The notes under the pieces are model-generated. The model did no database searches. It had not been told where the DNA came from and saw only the letters and a program-made list of their open reading frames with translations. From assembly GCA_012862575.1 (NCBI GenBank), contig BLSF01000001.1, forward strand, positions 1,116,001 through 1,180,000: a stretch of 64,000 bases of DNA. Reading direction: 5' to 3'. Positions 30,794 through 41,511 of the stretch are shown in pieces (positions within the stretch are counted from its first letter, which is position 1; each line of letters begins with the position of its first letter). The DNA is from Parietichytrium sp. I65-24A. Its lineage: Eukaryota > Sar > Bigyra > Thraustochytrida > Thraustochytriidae. Made by a program: the position numbers and the translations under genes.

Positions 30794-33700
30794 ATGGAGA
30801 TGGCGGCGAAGGACGGCGATCTGGCAGCGGAGACCGAGTTAGGGATGGAGACGACGGCGCTGGAGCAGCTGGAGAGGACGTTGGGGTCGGCGCTCGGGGG
30901 CGTGCTGGGCAACTCGGCGCTTGTGGAATGCGCTGAGGACGTCGGCGCCGCGGCGAGTGCGTTCGATGCGGCGACGCAGTGCGCCAAGCTCATCGTGCTG
31001 CCCGTGAAGGCCGGGATACAGTGCCGTGATGGGCGTGCTGACGCGCAAGAAGCGCAGAGAACAGAAACATTACCAGAGGCTCGGCAGCAGAAGACGGTGG
31101 CCAGCAGACGTGCACACGACCGCGACAGCGACATCGAGAACTTTTTGAATCAAGTGGTGGAGGAATGGGCAGGATGTGCTGGCGACGCAGAGGAAAAAGG
31201 CAGGCAAGATAACGATGAGGCCACAAGAAGAGCGAGAATACGAGATAGGCTGGAGGACTTGGAGTTGTTGTATCTTGATTTGCAAGCTCGGGACGCCAAG
31301 GAGTCGGATCTAGGTAAACTCGTCGCCGGACCGCCGTGCGCGCAAGCACACCAGAACTTTATGTTTGCGCATGCAGTGTTGAATGATAATCAGCAGACCT
31401 ATCTTTTTCTCGCAGCTGCGCCGCACACCCTGGACTCTTTGCTGAAGTTCAACTACCAGATGCTTCGACCTGCAGCACTTCGGAAAAATCACCCATCAAG
31501 GATCGGAGAAGTCGTGCTGGGGGACTGTGACGCTGCAATGGACAGACCACTTCTGTTTATCATTTACCAGCTCTTGCAAGCGATGGACTTTCTGCACCGA
31601 AAAGGTATTCAGCATAAAAGTATTGCTCCGAATCAGATTTATCTTGAGGACGATCTTTGGGTCCGCGTTTGCCCCCCTGCTCGCTCGCCGAGAGTCATAG
31701 GACAGCCCCGATCCGGACCTAGTCTTCTTGACGGTATGACCTTAAAATGGCGCCGCGGGGAAATTTCCAACTTTGAGTACCTGCTGGCGATCAACGCAGC
31801 TGCGGGAAGGACGATGTCGGACGCCACCTTTCACCCGGTCATACCCTGGGTCACTGATTTCTCGAGCGAGGACCTGAGCGATCCCGACGCCGCTCATTGG
31901 CGCGACCTCACAAAAACCAAGTATCGCCTTGTGAAAGGTGACGACCAGCTGGACATTACCTACGCCAACTCACCAGCTCCGCACCACATAACTGAATCGC
32001 TTTCCGAAATCACCGTGTACATATATTTGGCAAGGGTTACTCCGCTTTCCACATTGAAAAGTGTCGTCCGCAGCAACTTCGAGGCAAAGGAGTACCCAGC
32101 TTCTATGGCGCGAATGTTTGAGTGGACTCCCGACGAATGCATTCCTGAGTTTTTTACGAAGCCAACAGTGTTTGCTTCGCAACATAAGGTTATGGATATG
32201 CCTGATATTCAGCTGCCTCCGTGGTGCGACACCCCCGAAGATTTCATCGAGTGGCACAAGCGAGCACTCGAGTCCCCGTCTGTGTCACAGCAGTTGCACC
32301 ACTGGATCGACTTGAACTTTGGGTACCGCTTGTCAGGCACAGCGGCGATTGAGAGCAAAAACGTGACTTTGCCTCTTCCGTCGCAGCCCCTGCATAGAAT
32401 GCAAAAGAGTCCTGGTTTCGCACAAATATTTACAGAACCGCATCCTCCGAAGCACGAGCTGTCAGGTGCGGATCGCAATCATCAGACAAAGGTGGACCTG
32501 TTCCAGCAATCGTATGCTTTCTCAGCCAAGTACAATCACTATTTGGACCCGGTATATTATCCTGCTTTAGGAACAAATGCTGATCCGGACGTTTTTGCTA
32601 TTGCAAACGTGATTGCAGAATTGTATCTTCGGGGGCCAATTTTCTCGAACGAGAGACTACATGCACTTCGAAAGTGCGATTCGGATCTTTACACTGACGT
32701 CCCGGAGCTTACCCGACTCCCAAAACGCATCCGGATGTTGGTTATGGATCTTCTAGGGATTCAGACCTCTCAAATGTCGTTGCGCGACACCCTCAACTCA
32801 ACCAAGTACGCAGACTTGTTTCCTTCTTTTTTCCAGGTTGTGCATGGGTTCCTATCCGAGTACCACTCTCAATACGAGTGGGCCGGGAGGCTAAAACTAG
32901 TTGAACAGCGACTTTCGAATGTGATCCGAAGCATTGACTGCACTCAACGTCAAGACGCTGTGGAGCTCTTAATGCCATCAATGCTGGAGCTCATTACCCG
33001 AGCGTGCTGCGAACAGACCCGTGCCAGAGCCCCGGCAGTGGTGACTGGAATTCTAGGCGAGTTCACCGACGTTGCCACGACGTTGATCCCGATTATCAGT
33101 GAAAAGTATGAGACGATGCAGAATCGAAATCAGTGGAACCTCGTGGCCTCGGCTGTGGAAAGCAAGACCGTCGCGGCGATTCTATTTTCTTGCGGCCCAA
33201 GGTCGTTCCTCGAGCACTATGTAGATATCTTAGTTAGCACATGTACATGTGTCAGGGCGCCAGCGGGGGCTCGGCAGGAAGCTTCCCGCAGTCTCATAAT
33301 GTTGGCCGAGGACAAACACCTTGGTCTGGGAGTGTCCATTCGAGCAATTTTAGATCCCGTGACCAAACGCTGGGGGAGTACAAAGAGTAAGGGATATACA
33401 AGTACCGAGGACGAAGCGAGCTCTGCGCACTTTATCTCCTTCTACTCGAACGCTTCGGGACAACCGAAGATATTGCTTCATCGCCTGGACAGGTTGATGC
33501 AAGCCATGCGTAGCTACATTCGAAGCTCCACCCCGATGCAGAGCTCGGACATACTCGCAGTGGAAAGTCCCTCCGTTGTGGTCCTTCGGCACATGGCAGT
33601 GCATGCAGGGCCATCGGTGATAGCATCCTGCGTATTGCCGCGAGTGATGACTGTACTTCGGACTTGTTGGCCATCTATGCCAAACAGCCTTTCAGACCAA

Positions 33701-36304
33701 ATCGTGGTGTTGGATTGCCTCGGGATCTTGTTTGCGGTTGTGCCACTACTGACTCAGGAAATCATTGTCGAGTACTTTTTTACGAGGGAGCAATCAATTG
33801 GCGGGTATATGTTGCATGACATGCTCCCGATAGCAATAAATCAGGCGGAAATGCTAAACAGCGGGCCGCTTGTGAAACTTATGCAGCTCTATCTTTCGTG
33901 TGTCCTTGCGTTGATTGCAAACAAGTTGCCACAGAGCAAGAACGGCGTCATCCTGGAACGGGCGTCGCCCATGTATGCTTCCCTCGCAATAGCTCCTGAA
34001 CCCACGCCGCTCGCGTTGTACTCATGTAAACTGCTGTTCATACCGTTTCAAAAACAATGGGGCCTCGAGCGAATCAGATCAGTGTTTCCAAATATCCTTC
34101 CTCCTGCACTTGAGAACATATTACTCGCACCAGTCGGCAAGCCGGAAGTATGCCAAAGCGAGAGTTTAGAAGACGTGGAAACCATGGACTGGCCCAAGTT
34201 TCACGTACCAGCGACGTCTTTTGCAGCAAAAGACATTGGCCGCCCTACGCTTTCATCAAGCAGTGGAGCCGTAACAGAAGGAAATGGCACGGAAAAGGAA
34301 GACCTTGACTTTTACCTGGAAGCACAGCAGAAAAATCCCACTGCAGCTCATACTGGGATCATTGGTAGCACTACTGCCAATGCTGCCAACAATTTGAGCG
34401 TGGGGAGTAACGCGAGCACAAAGCCTGTCGGCTCAGTGGAGCCTGATATACAAACTGGCGGTCGCAAAGACCAACCAAGTTTGCTTTCCCTTGAGAAACG
34501 CTCATTTGATTCGTCACAGCAGGCGTCTGAATCAGCTTGGCTACTTGGCGGGTCGGAAGAAGAAGGTCCGTCTGAGAACATTAAAGGACGATTGCTGCAC
34601 AGCATCAAGGCGCACTCCGGGTCCATTGTGACGATGGGTGTGTCTCGTGATGAGAAAGTCTTGGCGACATCTTGTCGTTCGAATATTGTGCGCTTGTGGA
34701 ATATTGCAGGTGCCGGCCCGAGGTCAATCGGAGAGCTGAATAATAAAAACCGCCATGTCGTTGGCCTCTCTCTAGTGAATGGCGGAACGAAGTGTATTTT
34801 GCTTGACGGGGGTCTGCGACTTTGGGACTGCCAAGGAGGTCAGACAACCGTGCTACCTATTGATGTTGCCCATCGTCCAGTGTTGGCTCTTGAAGCTGCA
34901 GGAGACATTCCAAACGGCGGAGAAGTCGTATTCTATGCAAGTACTGTCGCTGGAACGATCGACGTTCTCGACCTGAGAGTTCCAACTGCAATTGTTGCCT
35001 CCCACCAACTTCCATATTCTCCAGTTTCAAAAGCCCCCAGCAAAGGGTTTGATCCCCGAGGACTTTCTGCTGGCTCGCTTGCTTCGGGTGGTGCATACAA
35101 CCAGGGTTGGATCGCTGGTGCCCGAGGGTCCGGCTTTGTGTCCGTTCTGGACAGTAGAACTGGCGGGATACTGTCGAACTGGAAGGCCCATGAAGGCGCT
35201 GTGATGAGTCTCTTCTCCGTGCAAAAAACTCAGCTTTTCGGCGCGCAAGCCGACAAGTCCAATTCGCAGAGGTTTGGCATGGATCCAAGCTCTGCGCTAT
35301 TGACGATATCTGCCGAGGGCTCGGCTCGGGTCTGGGATTTGGGAACAACTTCCTCCTCGCAGAATTCGGCGTCGTATTACCGTCCTGTGTGTAAGCTCCG
35401 CATTCTTGGTTTCCCGCACGTATCTCGGTTCTCGAAAGTGCCGGCTCCAGAATTGGAGCCTAGCCCGCTCATCCGAAGCTGGGTTGAAGAGTCGGCTGCG
35501 CATAATGCGGTGGGGCAAGATCGATTCTTAAGGCCCGCTAATCTTGCTCTTGGTGGTGGAATCAGTCGCCAGCGATCGCTCTCTGCCGATGAGCCGCTAT
35601 GGATGGATGGCGAGGCTGGGTTCGCAGGGGGGTTGTCACGCAGAACCGAGAGTATCGGTTTCGACCACGAAAGGTCGCCTGCATACAATGAGAACGGAGT
35701 GTCGGAGAGTTTGTTCTCACCGATTTCTCCGGTTTCGCTGCCGCCAGATTCGGACAATCAAACCGGTGTGGAGGAGATTTCGCGAAGCTGGTCAACAGAG
35801 AGCAGAGGTGTGACGGGCTCGGCCGGAGCCAGTGCGCAAGGCGCTTCCGCTAGCCTTCTCGACACTGTTGTTGCAACCAGCGCGGCGGCAGCTCGAAGCG
35901 CAAGCGCCTCCATATCATCAGTAGCACCGACATTTTCGGAGCTCAGCTCGATGTCTTCTGGGGCACCGAAGCCTTCTGCCGCAATCAGGAAGAACTTGCA
36001 AAAGTTTGGTCGAACACAGGTGTCCATCCCGTACTGTGGGGTTGCGGCAGTGTATCAAGACCAGAAATCAGCCGGCTCTCTAACCTTGGCGATGGGCTCA
36101 GAAAACCGCCTTTGCGTTGGGTACTTCACTCACGACCAAAGTCCAAAGCCTATGGACGTCCAAGCGCGCTATATCCCTATTGTCGAGCGCGACGGTGCGG
36201 AGGTTAGCGCAGACCGTCTTCGCATCAGTGTCGTTCGAAATCTGTCCCTCCGTAGGCTTCTCCTTGTGGGCTCTGACTCGGGCCACCTGCATGTGGTTCA
36301 CTGA
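30794..36304 (+). CDS. WDR81: WDR81-like protein: kinase-like, BEACH and WD40 domains
   Basis: 1836 residues, ATG start, no intron. The order is that of WDR81: a protein-kinase-like region (about 190-300, with FLHRKGIQHKSIAPNQIYLEDDLWVRV in place of the catalytic loop, HRD and metal-binding motif missing), then a BEACH domain (about 315-540: SNFEYLLAINAAAGR, HHITESLSEI, WTPDECIPEFF), a long helical middle (540-1200) and a WD40 propeller (about 1265 to the end). In animals WDR81 with WDR91 restrains the class III PI3-kinase complex on endosomes and works in endosome maturation and autophagy. The kinase-like part should be inactive. A Ser-rich insert (about 1590-1720) interrupts the propeller. 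Confidence 0.88.
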   Translation: MEMAAKDGDLAAETELGMETTALEQLERTLGSALGGVLGNSALVECAEDVGAAASAFDAATQCAKLIVLPVKAGIQCRDGRADAQEAQRTETLPEARQQKTVASRRAHDRDSDIENFLNQVVEEWAGCAGDAEEKGRQDNDEATRRARIRDRLEDLELLYLDLQARDAKESDLGKLVAGPPCAQAHQNFMFAHAVLNDNQQTYLFLAAAPHTLDSLLKFNYQMLRPAALRKNHPSRIGEVVLGDCDAAMDRPLLFIIYQLLQAMDFLHRKGIQHKSIAPNQIYLEDDLWVRVCPPARSPRVIGQPRSGPSLLDGMTLKWRRGEISNFEYLLAINAAAGRTMSDATFHPVIPWVTDFSSEDLSDPDAAHWRDLTKTKYRLVKGDDQLDITYANSPAPHHITESLSEITVYIYLARVTPLSTLKSVVRSNFEAKEYPASMARMFEWTPDECIPEFFTKPTVFASQHKVMDMPDIQLPPWCDTPEDFIEWHKRALESPSVSQQLHHWIDLNFGYRLSGTAAIESKNVTLPLPSQPLHRMQKSPGFAQIFTEPHPPKHELSGADRNHQTKVDLFQQSYAFSAKYNHYLDPVYYPALGTNADPDVFAIANVIAELYLRGPIFSNERLHALRKCDSDLYTDVPELTRLPKRIRMLVMDLLGIQTSQMSLRDTLNSTKYADLFPSFFQVVHGFLSEYHSQYEWAGRLKLVEQRLSNVIRSIDCTQRQDAVELLMPSMLELITRACCEQTRARAPAVVTGILGEFTDVATTLIPIISEKYETMQNRNQWNLVASAVESKTVAAILFSCGPRSFLEHYVDILVSTCTCVRAPAGARQEASRSLIMLAEDKHLGLGVSIRAILDPVTKRWGSTKSKGYTSTEDEASSAHFISFYSNASGQPKILLHRLDRLMQAMRSYIRSSTPMQSSDILAVESPSVVVLRHMAVHAGPSVIASCVLPRVMTVLRTCWPSMPNSLSDQIVVLDCLGILFAVVPLLTQEIIVEYFFTREQSIGGYMLHDMLPIAINQAEMLNSGPLVKLMQLYLSCVLALIANKLPQSKNGVILERASPMYASLAIAPEPTPLALYSCKLLFIPFQKQWGLERIRSVFPNILPPALENILLAPVGKPEVCQSESLEDVETMDWPKFHVPATSFAAKDIGRPTLSSSSGAVTEGNGTEKEDLDFYLEAQQKNPTAAHTGIIGSTTANAANNLSVGSNASTKPVGSVEPDIQTGGRKDQPSLLSLEKRSFDSSQQASESAWLLGGSEEEGPSENIKGRLLHSIKAHSGSIVTMGVSRDEKVLATSCRSNIVRLWNIAGAGPRSIGELNNKNRHVVGLSLVNGGTKCILLDGGLRLWDCQGGQTTVLPIDVAHRPVLALEAAGDIPNGGEVVFYASTVAGTIDVLDLRVPTAIVASHQLPYSPVSKAPSKGFDPRGLSAGSLASGGAYNQGWIAGARGSGFVSVLDSRTGGILSNWKAHEGAVMSLFSVQKTQLFGAQADKSNSQRFGMDPSSALLTISAEGSARVWDLGTTSSSQNSASYYRPVCKLRILGFPHVSRFSKVPAPELEPSPLIRSWVEESAAHNAVGQDRFLRPANLALGGGISRQRSLSADEPLWMDGEAGFAGGLSRRTESIGFDHERSPAYNENGVSESLFSPISPVSLPPDSDNQTGVEEISRSWSTESRGVTGSAGASAQGASASLLDTVVATSAAAARSASASISSVAPTFSELSSMSSGAPKPSAAIRKNLQKFGRTQVSIPYCGVAAVYQDQKSAGSLTLAMGSENRLCVGYFTHDQSPKPMDVQARYIPIVERDGAEVSADRLRISVVRNLSLRRLLLVGSDSGHLHVVH

Positions 36305-36436
36305 ACAACTCAGCTTTCCGCTGTGCTACCCTGGCGCGTTTTTAACGGGATACAAACATACTATTTGGATTCAAGATTCGGTGAACATTATTTTCCACAG
36401 TTTGTACAAATTTCCAAGTTCTAGTTTTCAAGCATT
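36305..36436. other. Convergent 3' spacer, 132 bp
   Basis: Very short tail-to-tail gap; 3' untranslated regions of the two genes probably overlap. Confidence 0.5.
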
Positions 36437-37807
36437 TCATGTAGTGCTCTCCTTTCTCAGGTCGGCCAGCGTTGCTTCCAGCCTGGCTAGGCGGGTTTTG
36501 AGTTTGTTCGCCTCTCGTTCGTTTGCGTCAGCTTGATCGACAAGAAGCTTCTTGTATGTATCGTTCAAATATTTGTACGTCTCCAAACAGGGGACAACAG
36601 TGCCTGACATGTAGTCGATAGCTGTCTGCGAGAGGTGCAGCTTGCTAATCTTATCCATATACTCTTTCTTTGCTTTCCACGCATCGCGTTTCCAGTGCTC
36701 TGAGAGAAATTCGGCCTCGAGAGGTGCGATAACACGGGCAGCGTAGTTTTCGCGTACGTTTTTCCACGACGCTTTATAGTAATCTTGAACTTCTCTCCCG
36801 TCCAAAAGCTCACGAAACTCGAAGTCTTCACCGGCTTTTTCCTTTGAGAAATCAAAATTGGGCGACCCAATGGCACGATTTGCAGATGACGGCGACCGTA
36901 CCGGGGACACGAGATCAGCAACGCTAGAGTTGAGTGCGCCTTCCCTTTTCTGCGCATTTTCGCCGTTCCCGTTTGGAGATTCCGCAGAAGATTTTGAAGC
37001 CGGGGCGGGCTCCGCAGGTGGCGAGGAGGTAATCGTGTGTTCCTTTTCTTTACTGCCACTGCCCGGCTCAAATGCCGCATCCGCCAAACCGCCGTTCGGG
37101 CTTTTGTACATCTTGTTCAAATCGAAACCTTGAAAAGGCGACGAGCCCCCTGCCTCCTTTGCTTCGTTTATCTTTGCTTCTTCTGCAGCTCCACTCTGAG
37201 ACGAGACTGGACTGTCTACTTGCGGCTTGTTGTCTTTTCCTGGCGGCCGAGTCGTTCGCTCTTCCTTGCGATCGACGGTGGAGATCAAAATCTCGCCGGA
37301 AGCAGTCCCGAGCCTCCTTCGCTCCACCTCATTTTTCACGAGTTCGTCCAGTTTGAGGCGATTTACTTTTCCTTGCTCCTTCACCATTTGATCCCAAATT
37401 TCAGCGTACACCTCCTTCCTTAGCTGCTCATCGTTTTTGCAGATGATGTCTTGCATGAACTGCTCTAACAGCTCTTTGTGCCGCTCGTGAAAATGCTTCG
37501 CCGCGAGCACTGCGAACACCATCTCATTCCTTCGCTCAACTTCTGATTTGACCTTTTTCTTTTTCTTATTATTCGTTCTCCTGTGAAATAACCTCCAAGC
37601 TTTCAAGGCCCATCTTCCGCGCTTACTCGACTGAATCTTCCCACTTGGCGGTAATTTCTCGACTGAGTCGCGTGGCGCAGATGTTGCATCTTCGCGAGCA
37701 GTACTTTCGTGGGCAACCGCAAGTTTCCTCTCCGGGGGCGTCCAGCCAGCTCCCAATCCTTCCGGATCAAATGGCTCCAGCCGCCTCAGAACAGGTCTGC
37801 GCGGCAT
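36437..37807 (-). CDS. Unknown protein with basic, acidic-linker and coiled-coil parts
   Basis: 456 residues from the first ATG (the longer frame starts with GTG). Residues 50-85 are strongly basic (KRGRWALKAWRLFHRR then KKKKK). A helical region follows (about 90-165), then a Pro/Ser/Gly-rich, low-order middle (170-320). The C-terminal 130 residues are helical and Trp/Tyr-containing, ending in a coiled coil (about 405-452). The even composition of the two helical ends suggests folded domains, but I recognise no family. A structural or scaffold role is possible. The 8-bp array lies about 175 bp upstream of the ATG. Confidence 0.7.
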   Translation of the reverse strand: MPRRPVLRRLEPFDPEGLGAGWTPPERKLAVAHESTAREDATSAPRDSVEKLPPSGKIQSSKRGRWALKAWRLFHRRTNNKKKKKVKSEVERRNEMVFAVLAAKHFHERHKELLEQFMQDIICKNDEQLRKEVYAEIWDQMVKEQGKVNRLKLDELVKNEVERRRLGTASGEILISTVDRKEERTTRPPGKDNKPQVDSPVSSQSGAAEEAKINEAKEAGGSSPFQGFDLNKMYKSPNGGLADAAFEPGSGSKEKEHTITSSPPAEPAPASKSSAESPNGNGENAQKREGALNSSVADLVSPVRSPSSANRAIGSPNFDFSKEKAGEDFEFRELLDGREVQDYYKASWKNVRENYAARVIAPLEAEFLSEHWKRDAWKAKKEYMDKISKLHLSQTAIDYMSGTVVPCLETYKYLNDTYKKLLVDQADANEREANKLKTRLARLEATLADLRKESTT

Positions 37808-39794
37808 GCTCGCTCTGCCTTCACCGTTCACGCGTCCCGCCGCTCCGCTTTCCCACGAGTTTCCGACGCTTCGCTGCCAAGTCCAGATGCTTTCGAGTTC
37901 TTATCTTCCCGCCCGGATGCCTCGAAACGGCTTGGCATGTCGGCAATCCTGGCGACTCGCAACGCAACAAGGAGCGCGATGCTCAAACGCTCGAACGCTC
38001 GAACGCTCAAAAGCTCAAAAGCTCAAACGCTCGAAAGCTCAAACGCTAAAATGCTCAAACGCTCGAACGCTCGAACGCTCAAACGCTCAAGCGCTCGAAC
38101 GCTCAAAAGCTCAAACGATCAAAAGCTCAAACGCTCAAACGCTCAAACGCTCAAACGCTAAAATGCTCAAACGCTCGAACGCTCGAATGCTCAAACGCTC
38201 GAACGCTCGACGTAGTGGGTTTGATCGTCCCGTGTTGGTCCTTGCCAGCTGTAGTTTTCTTGATGCTCGCTCGATCCACTCAATTCCACTGCAACGCGAG
38301 AGACCGGTTGGCAGCCACTCTTTCCCTTCTCTCTCTCTCTCTCTCCGCACGCTCTCTCTCCCTGCGTACTTGCGTACTTGCGCACTCCTTCCCTCACTAA
38401 ACTTGGCTTGGCGCGTACACTTTCAACGGATTCATGGTGCTCCTACCTCCACTGGTAAATGACCGTTAGCAGCCTATTCAAGAGTTGAGAATGGCAAGGA
38501 GACGGATGCGAGAATGTATGGATGGATACATGCATACATGAAAAATGAAAGATGAAAGATGAAAGATGAGAGAAAGAGTGAACGAGTGCGTGGACGTTTG
38601 AGTCGCCGTGGATGGAAAGTGGAGTTGGTCCCGCTGGCCCAGCTGAGCGACGATGTAGCACTGGGGATGGATGGACTCGGCATCTCTTTGGTTTGGACAC
38701 AGAGGTGAATGAATGGAATCGAGGACATGGACGAGTCATCAGTTTCGCAGTTCTATTTGTGTCTCAGCTCGCTTCTCGACCATCCCCGAAGCGCGGGGCC
38801 TGTGGACTGAAAACTCCAAGAGTGGGGCGGCGGCACATCAGCGACATGGATTTAATCGCAAGAGAGACAAGACAGTTCATCCGAAAACGCTTCTGTTCTA
38901 TCTACTCAAAACGACGCAGAGACCACGGGCCGCACAAATGACGAGAACCCACAAGCTACAAAGCAGCTCCTCAACGAGAGAGAGAGGCTCCAAAGACAAC
39001 CACGTTAATCCTCTGGCAACGAAAACGAACGTGCCCACGCGAAAAAGCGAGAGCATATGACCAACTAGAGCTCGCTCCAAGACATCACGACCATGCACTC
39101 GGCCAGAACGAGGAGCTTGAGTGCTTTGCTGTCAGCGACGACGCGAAGGCATTTCAACACAGCCGAAGCAATCTGTCTTCATCCATCGCCGCGTCGCTCA
39201 GTCAATCAATGCGAGAAAGAGAAAGACTGACATCACAATAAACGCATCGCCACCGCCGGCTCCCTCTCGCCTGATCGGCAGACTTTAATCTTCTGCTATC
39301 TTTACTACATAAACCATTACAATAATTTAAACATTGACAGATTCTAAAGTCCAGACTCGGCGAAAGTGTACGAATGGCCAAGGAGTAACTTCGCAGAATA
39401 AGACGTACGATTGGTAAACACCGAGACTTGAGAAGTGTCCTCGCTCGGGAAAATATAGTGTCCCGAGCGTCGTCACTTGGTGGGACTCGTTAGAAAAGGG
39501 CGGCCGATCCGCGGACTGCTGGGCAGGCAAAGGTGCGCTGGTGTGTACGCGTTAGGAGTTCGGTGACGCGCAGGCGGTGGCTTCGGACGGCCGACTTTTG
39601 TATTGTGTTTGGAAGCAATTGGAGGACGCATTTGGGGGAAAGTTGTGTGGCTTGGCTTGGCTTGGTAGGTAGGTAGTTGCCTTTGCCCTGCGAATCCAAA
39701 TTCTGCCAAGGAGAGCTGGCCTCGTGTATTCATTCGTTCATTCATATCCTTGCAGAGAGTCAGGTCAAGACAATATAGAAATAGAAAAGGAGCG
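37808..39794. promoter_or_regulatory. Divergent intergenic region with minisatellite
   Basis: About 2 kb. Open frames over 37981-38212 are produced by the octamer array and are not genes. GATGAAA repeats (38540-38575) and GGCTT/GGTA repeats (39650-39677) are also present. No gene is supported. Confidence 0.5.
37981..38212. repeat. 8-bp minisatellite, about 29 copies
   Basis: Unit GCTCRAAM, copies mostly GCTCAAAC and GCTCGAAC, with GCTCAAAA and GCTAAAAT variants. The variants are arranged in higher-order blocks (GCTAAAAT followed by GCTCAAAC and GCTCGAAC occurs twice), which points to expansion by unequal exchange or slippage. Confidence 0.92.
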
Positions 39795-41165
39795 ATGGCG
39801 GGGATCGGGCCGCCGAGGAAGGCCATGAATTTCTTTTGTCTGATGAACAGTATGGTGCTCCTCACATTTGCTTCCACGTTAGTTTTCCTGAGCATGGGAA
39901 GCGGATCTACGCCGCGAGAGGGTCTGACTTCTTTCGATGGGTCGGCATTCACGAAGCTGATACACGTCGACCAGGTGCCGATGCCACAAGATGGGGACCA
40001 AGCAGAGGAAGTCGCGGGGGACTTTGACATTGAGGTGGACAGAATAGATGTGGCAGAGGATACTCGCGATGAAGAAGTTTTGGAACCTGCGAACGGCGAA
40101 ACTGGAATCCCCGCGAGGGAAGGAAGTGTGCGGGTGGCCCTGTTCGCAGACTCTTCAATAAGCGATGCCACCCAGGAAGTTCTAAAGCTCGTCAAAAGGG
40201 AACAAGCGGATATGGTGTTTCATCCGGGCGACTTGGATTACACGGGTGTTTTGAGCAACTGGCGGAACCAGACACAGAAAGTGCTTGGAGAAGGGTTCCC
40301 TTACTTTTACGCGCCAGGAAACTATGAGATCAAAGAGATGCCTAAAAGCGGTAAGCAGCCATGGGCTTCGTACCTCCAATATAGGGTGGATCTAATGAAC
40401 ACTCTGGGGGTGAAGTGCGTGCGAGTTTCGCCCCACACTGGTCAAATGGCGTGCCATTATCGAGGAGTTTCGTTTGTTTTGTCCGCAATATCGAACACGC
40501 GAGCCAGAATCGAGCAGGACTATACTTTTCTGGAAGACTCCTTGTCAAGTTTGCGGGACAGTTTCCCAGACGCTAAGTGGACATTTTGTGTGTGGCACGC
40601 CCCTTTCCACAATTTACAAGTCGGATTTCGCGAGCCGCCTTTAGTGACGAAGAAGAAATTGCTGCAAAAATCGTACGAGTTGTGCCGTAAACATGGTGCA
40701 ATCATTGTCACTGGGCATGAGCACTACTACGTACGAACCCACACGATGACCTCATTCATGGACCCATACAGGTATATCAAAACACCTCGGAGACAAAATT
40801 CCCTTCCAGTCCTCAAGGCGAAGCCAGGTTCCACGTTTGCTGTCGTCGTTGGCCTAGGCGGTCATTCGGTTAGCGTTCCTTCGAAAAAACTCTTTGAAAC
40901 CTATAAGCACCTCGCGGTGGTGCACCCTCGCGAATATCTCTTTAAGGACGACCTTGGTGGAAAAATTATCTATCCCGAGTTGAACGGTCACCCAATTACC
41001 TCCTCGCAGCTTTTGGAGCGAGAGAGGCCTAGTTTCGGATACCCATTCGGCGCCCTGTTTTGCGACCTCCCATTGCTTCCAGGCGCTGGGGAAAAAGGTC
41101 ATTGCTACTTCAAGACGATCGAAGGCGTCGTCGTTGATGAATTTTACGTTGAGGGTGTGCCTTGA
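39795..41165 (+). CDS. Membrane-anchored metallophosphatase (purple acid phosphatase-like)
   Basis: 456 residues from the first ATG (longer frame starts with TTG). A hydrophobic stretch at about 12-36 is a signal anchor; an acidic stem (60-105) follows. The calcineurin-like phosphoesterase motifs appear in order: FADSS (117-121) for the first metal ligand, GDLDY (145-149) as in purple acid phosphatases, GNYE (175-178), VWHAPFHN, and VTGHEHYYVRTH. GNYE replaces the usual GNHE; that histidine assists catalysis in the family, while the metal-binding Asn remains. It should face the lumen or cell exterior and hydrolyse phosphoesters, if active. Confidence 0.85.
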   Translation: MAGIGPPRKAMNFFCLMNSMVLLTFASTLVFLSMGSGSTPREGLTSFDGSAFTKLIHVDQVPMPQDGDQAEEVAGDFDIEVDRIDVAEDTRDEEVLEPANGETGIPAREGSVRVALFADSSISDATQEVLKLVKREQADMVFHPGDLDYTGVLSNWRNQTQKVLGEGFPYFYAPGNYEIKEMPKSGKQPWASYLQYRVDLMNTLGVKCVRVSPHTGQMACHYRGVSFVLSAISNTRARIEQDYTFLEDSLSSLRDSFPDAKWTFCVWHAPFHNLQVGFREPPLVTKKKLLQKSYELCRKHGAIIVTGHEHYYVRTHTMTSFMDPYRYIKTPRRQNSLPVLKAKPGSTFAVVVGLGGHSVSVPSKKLFETYKHLAVVHPREYLFKDDLGGKIIYPELNGHPITSSQLLERERPSFGYPFGALFCDLPLLPGAGEKGHCYFKTIEGVVVDEFYVEGVP

Positions 41166-41511
41166 TGGCTCAAGCACTTGTGCAAGCGGAAAAATGTACG
41201 GACAACTCAAAATTACTCTGAAGCTCTCTGACTCTGAGCGTGTGACCAAAACTGCTTAAAAACTATAAACATTAGTATTTCTTGACATTCCTCCCCTCTT
41301 AGGAAAAAAGAGAAAAAAAGAGAAAAAGCATCGTCAGCATTTTTAAAATCCACACTCGTGAAGCGTAATTTTCGGGGTACCCGTACCGTCAGCACGTCTG
41401 CAAGCGCAGATACAGTTGGGTGAAAAAGGAAAAGAAAAAGCGCTACGGAAGCAAAATGGTGACGGCTGTTCGTCGTGGTTGTTTTAGAGATGTTGATGCG
41501 TATTCTAAAAA
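41166..41511. other. Convergent 3' spacer
   Basis: About 346 bp between the phosphatase and hslU 3' ends; an AAAAAGAGAAAAA stretch is the only notable element. Confidence 0.5.

Noticed and set aside
37709-38462. Long open frames with a repeated KRSNARTL-type octapeptide
   Set aside because: They are produced by the 8-bp DNA array, which leaves several frames open on both strands.
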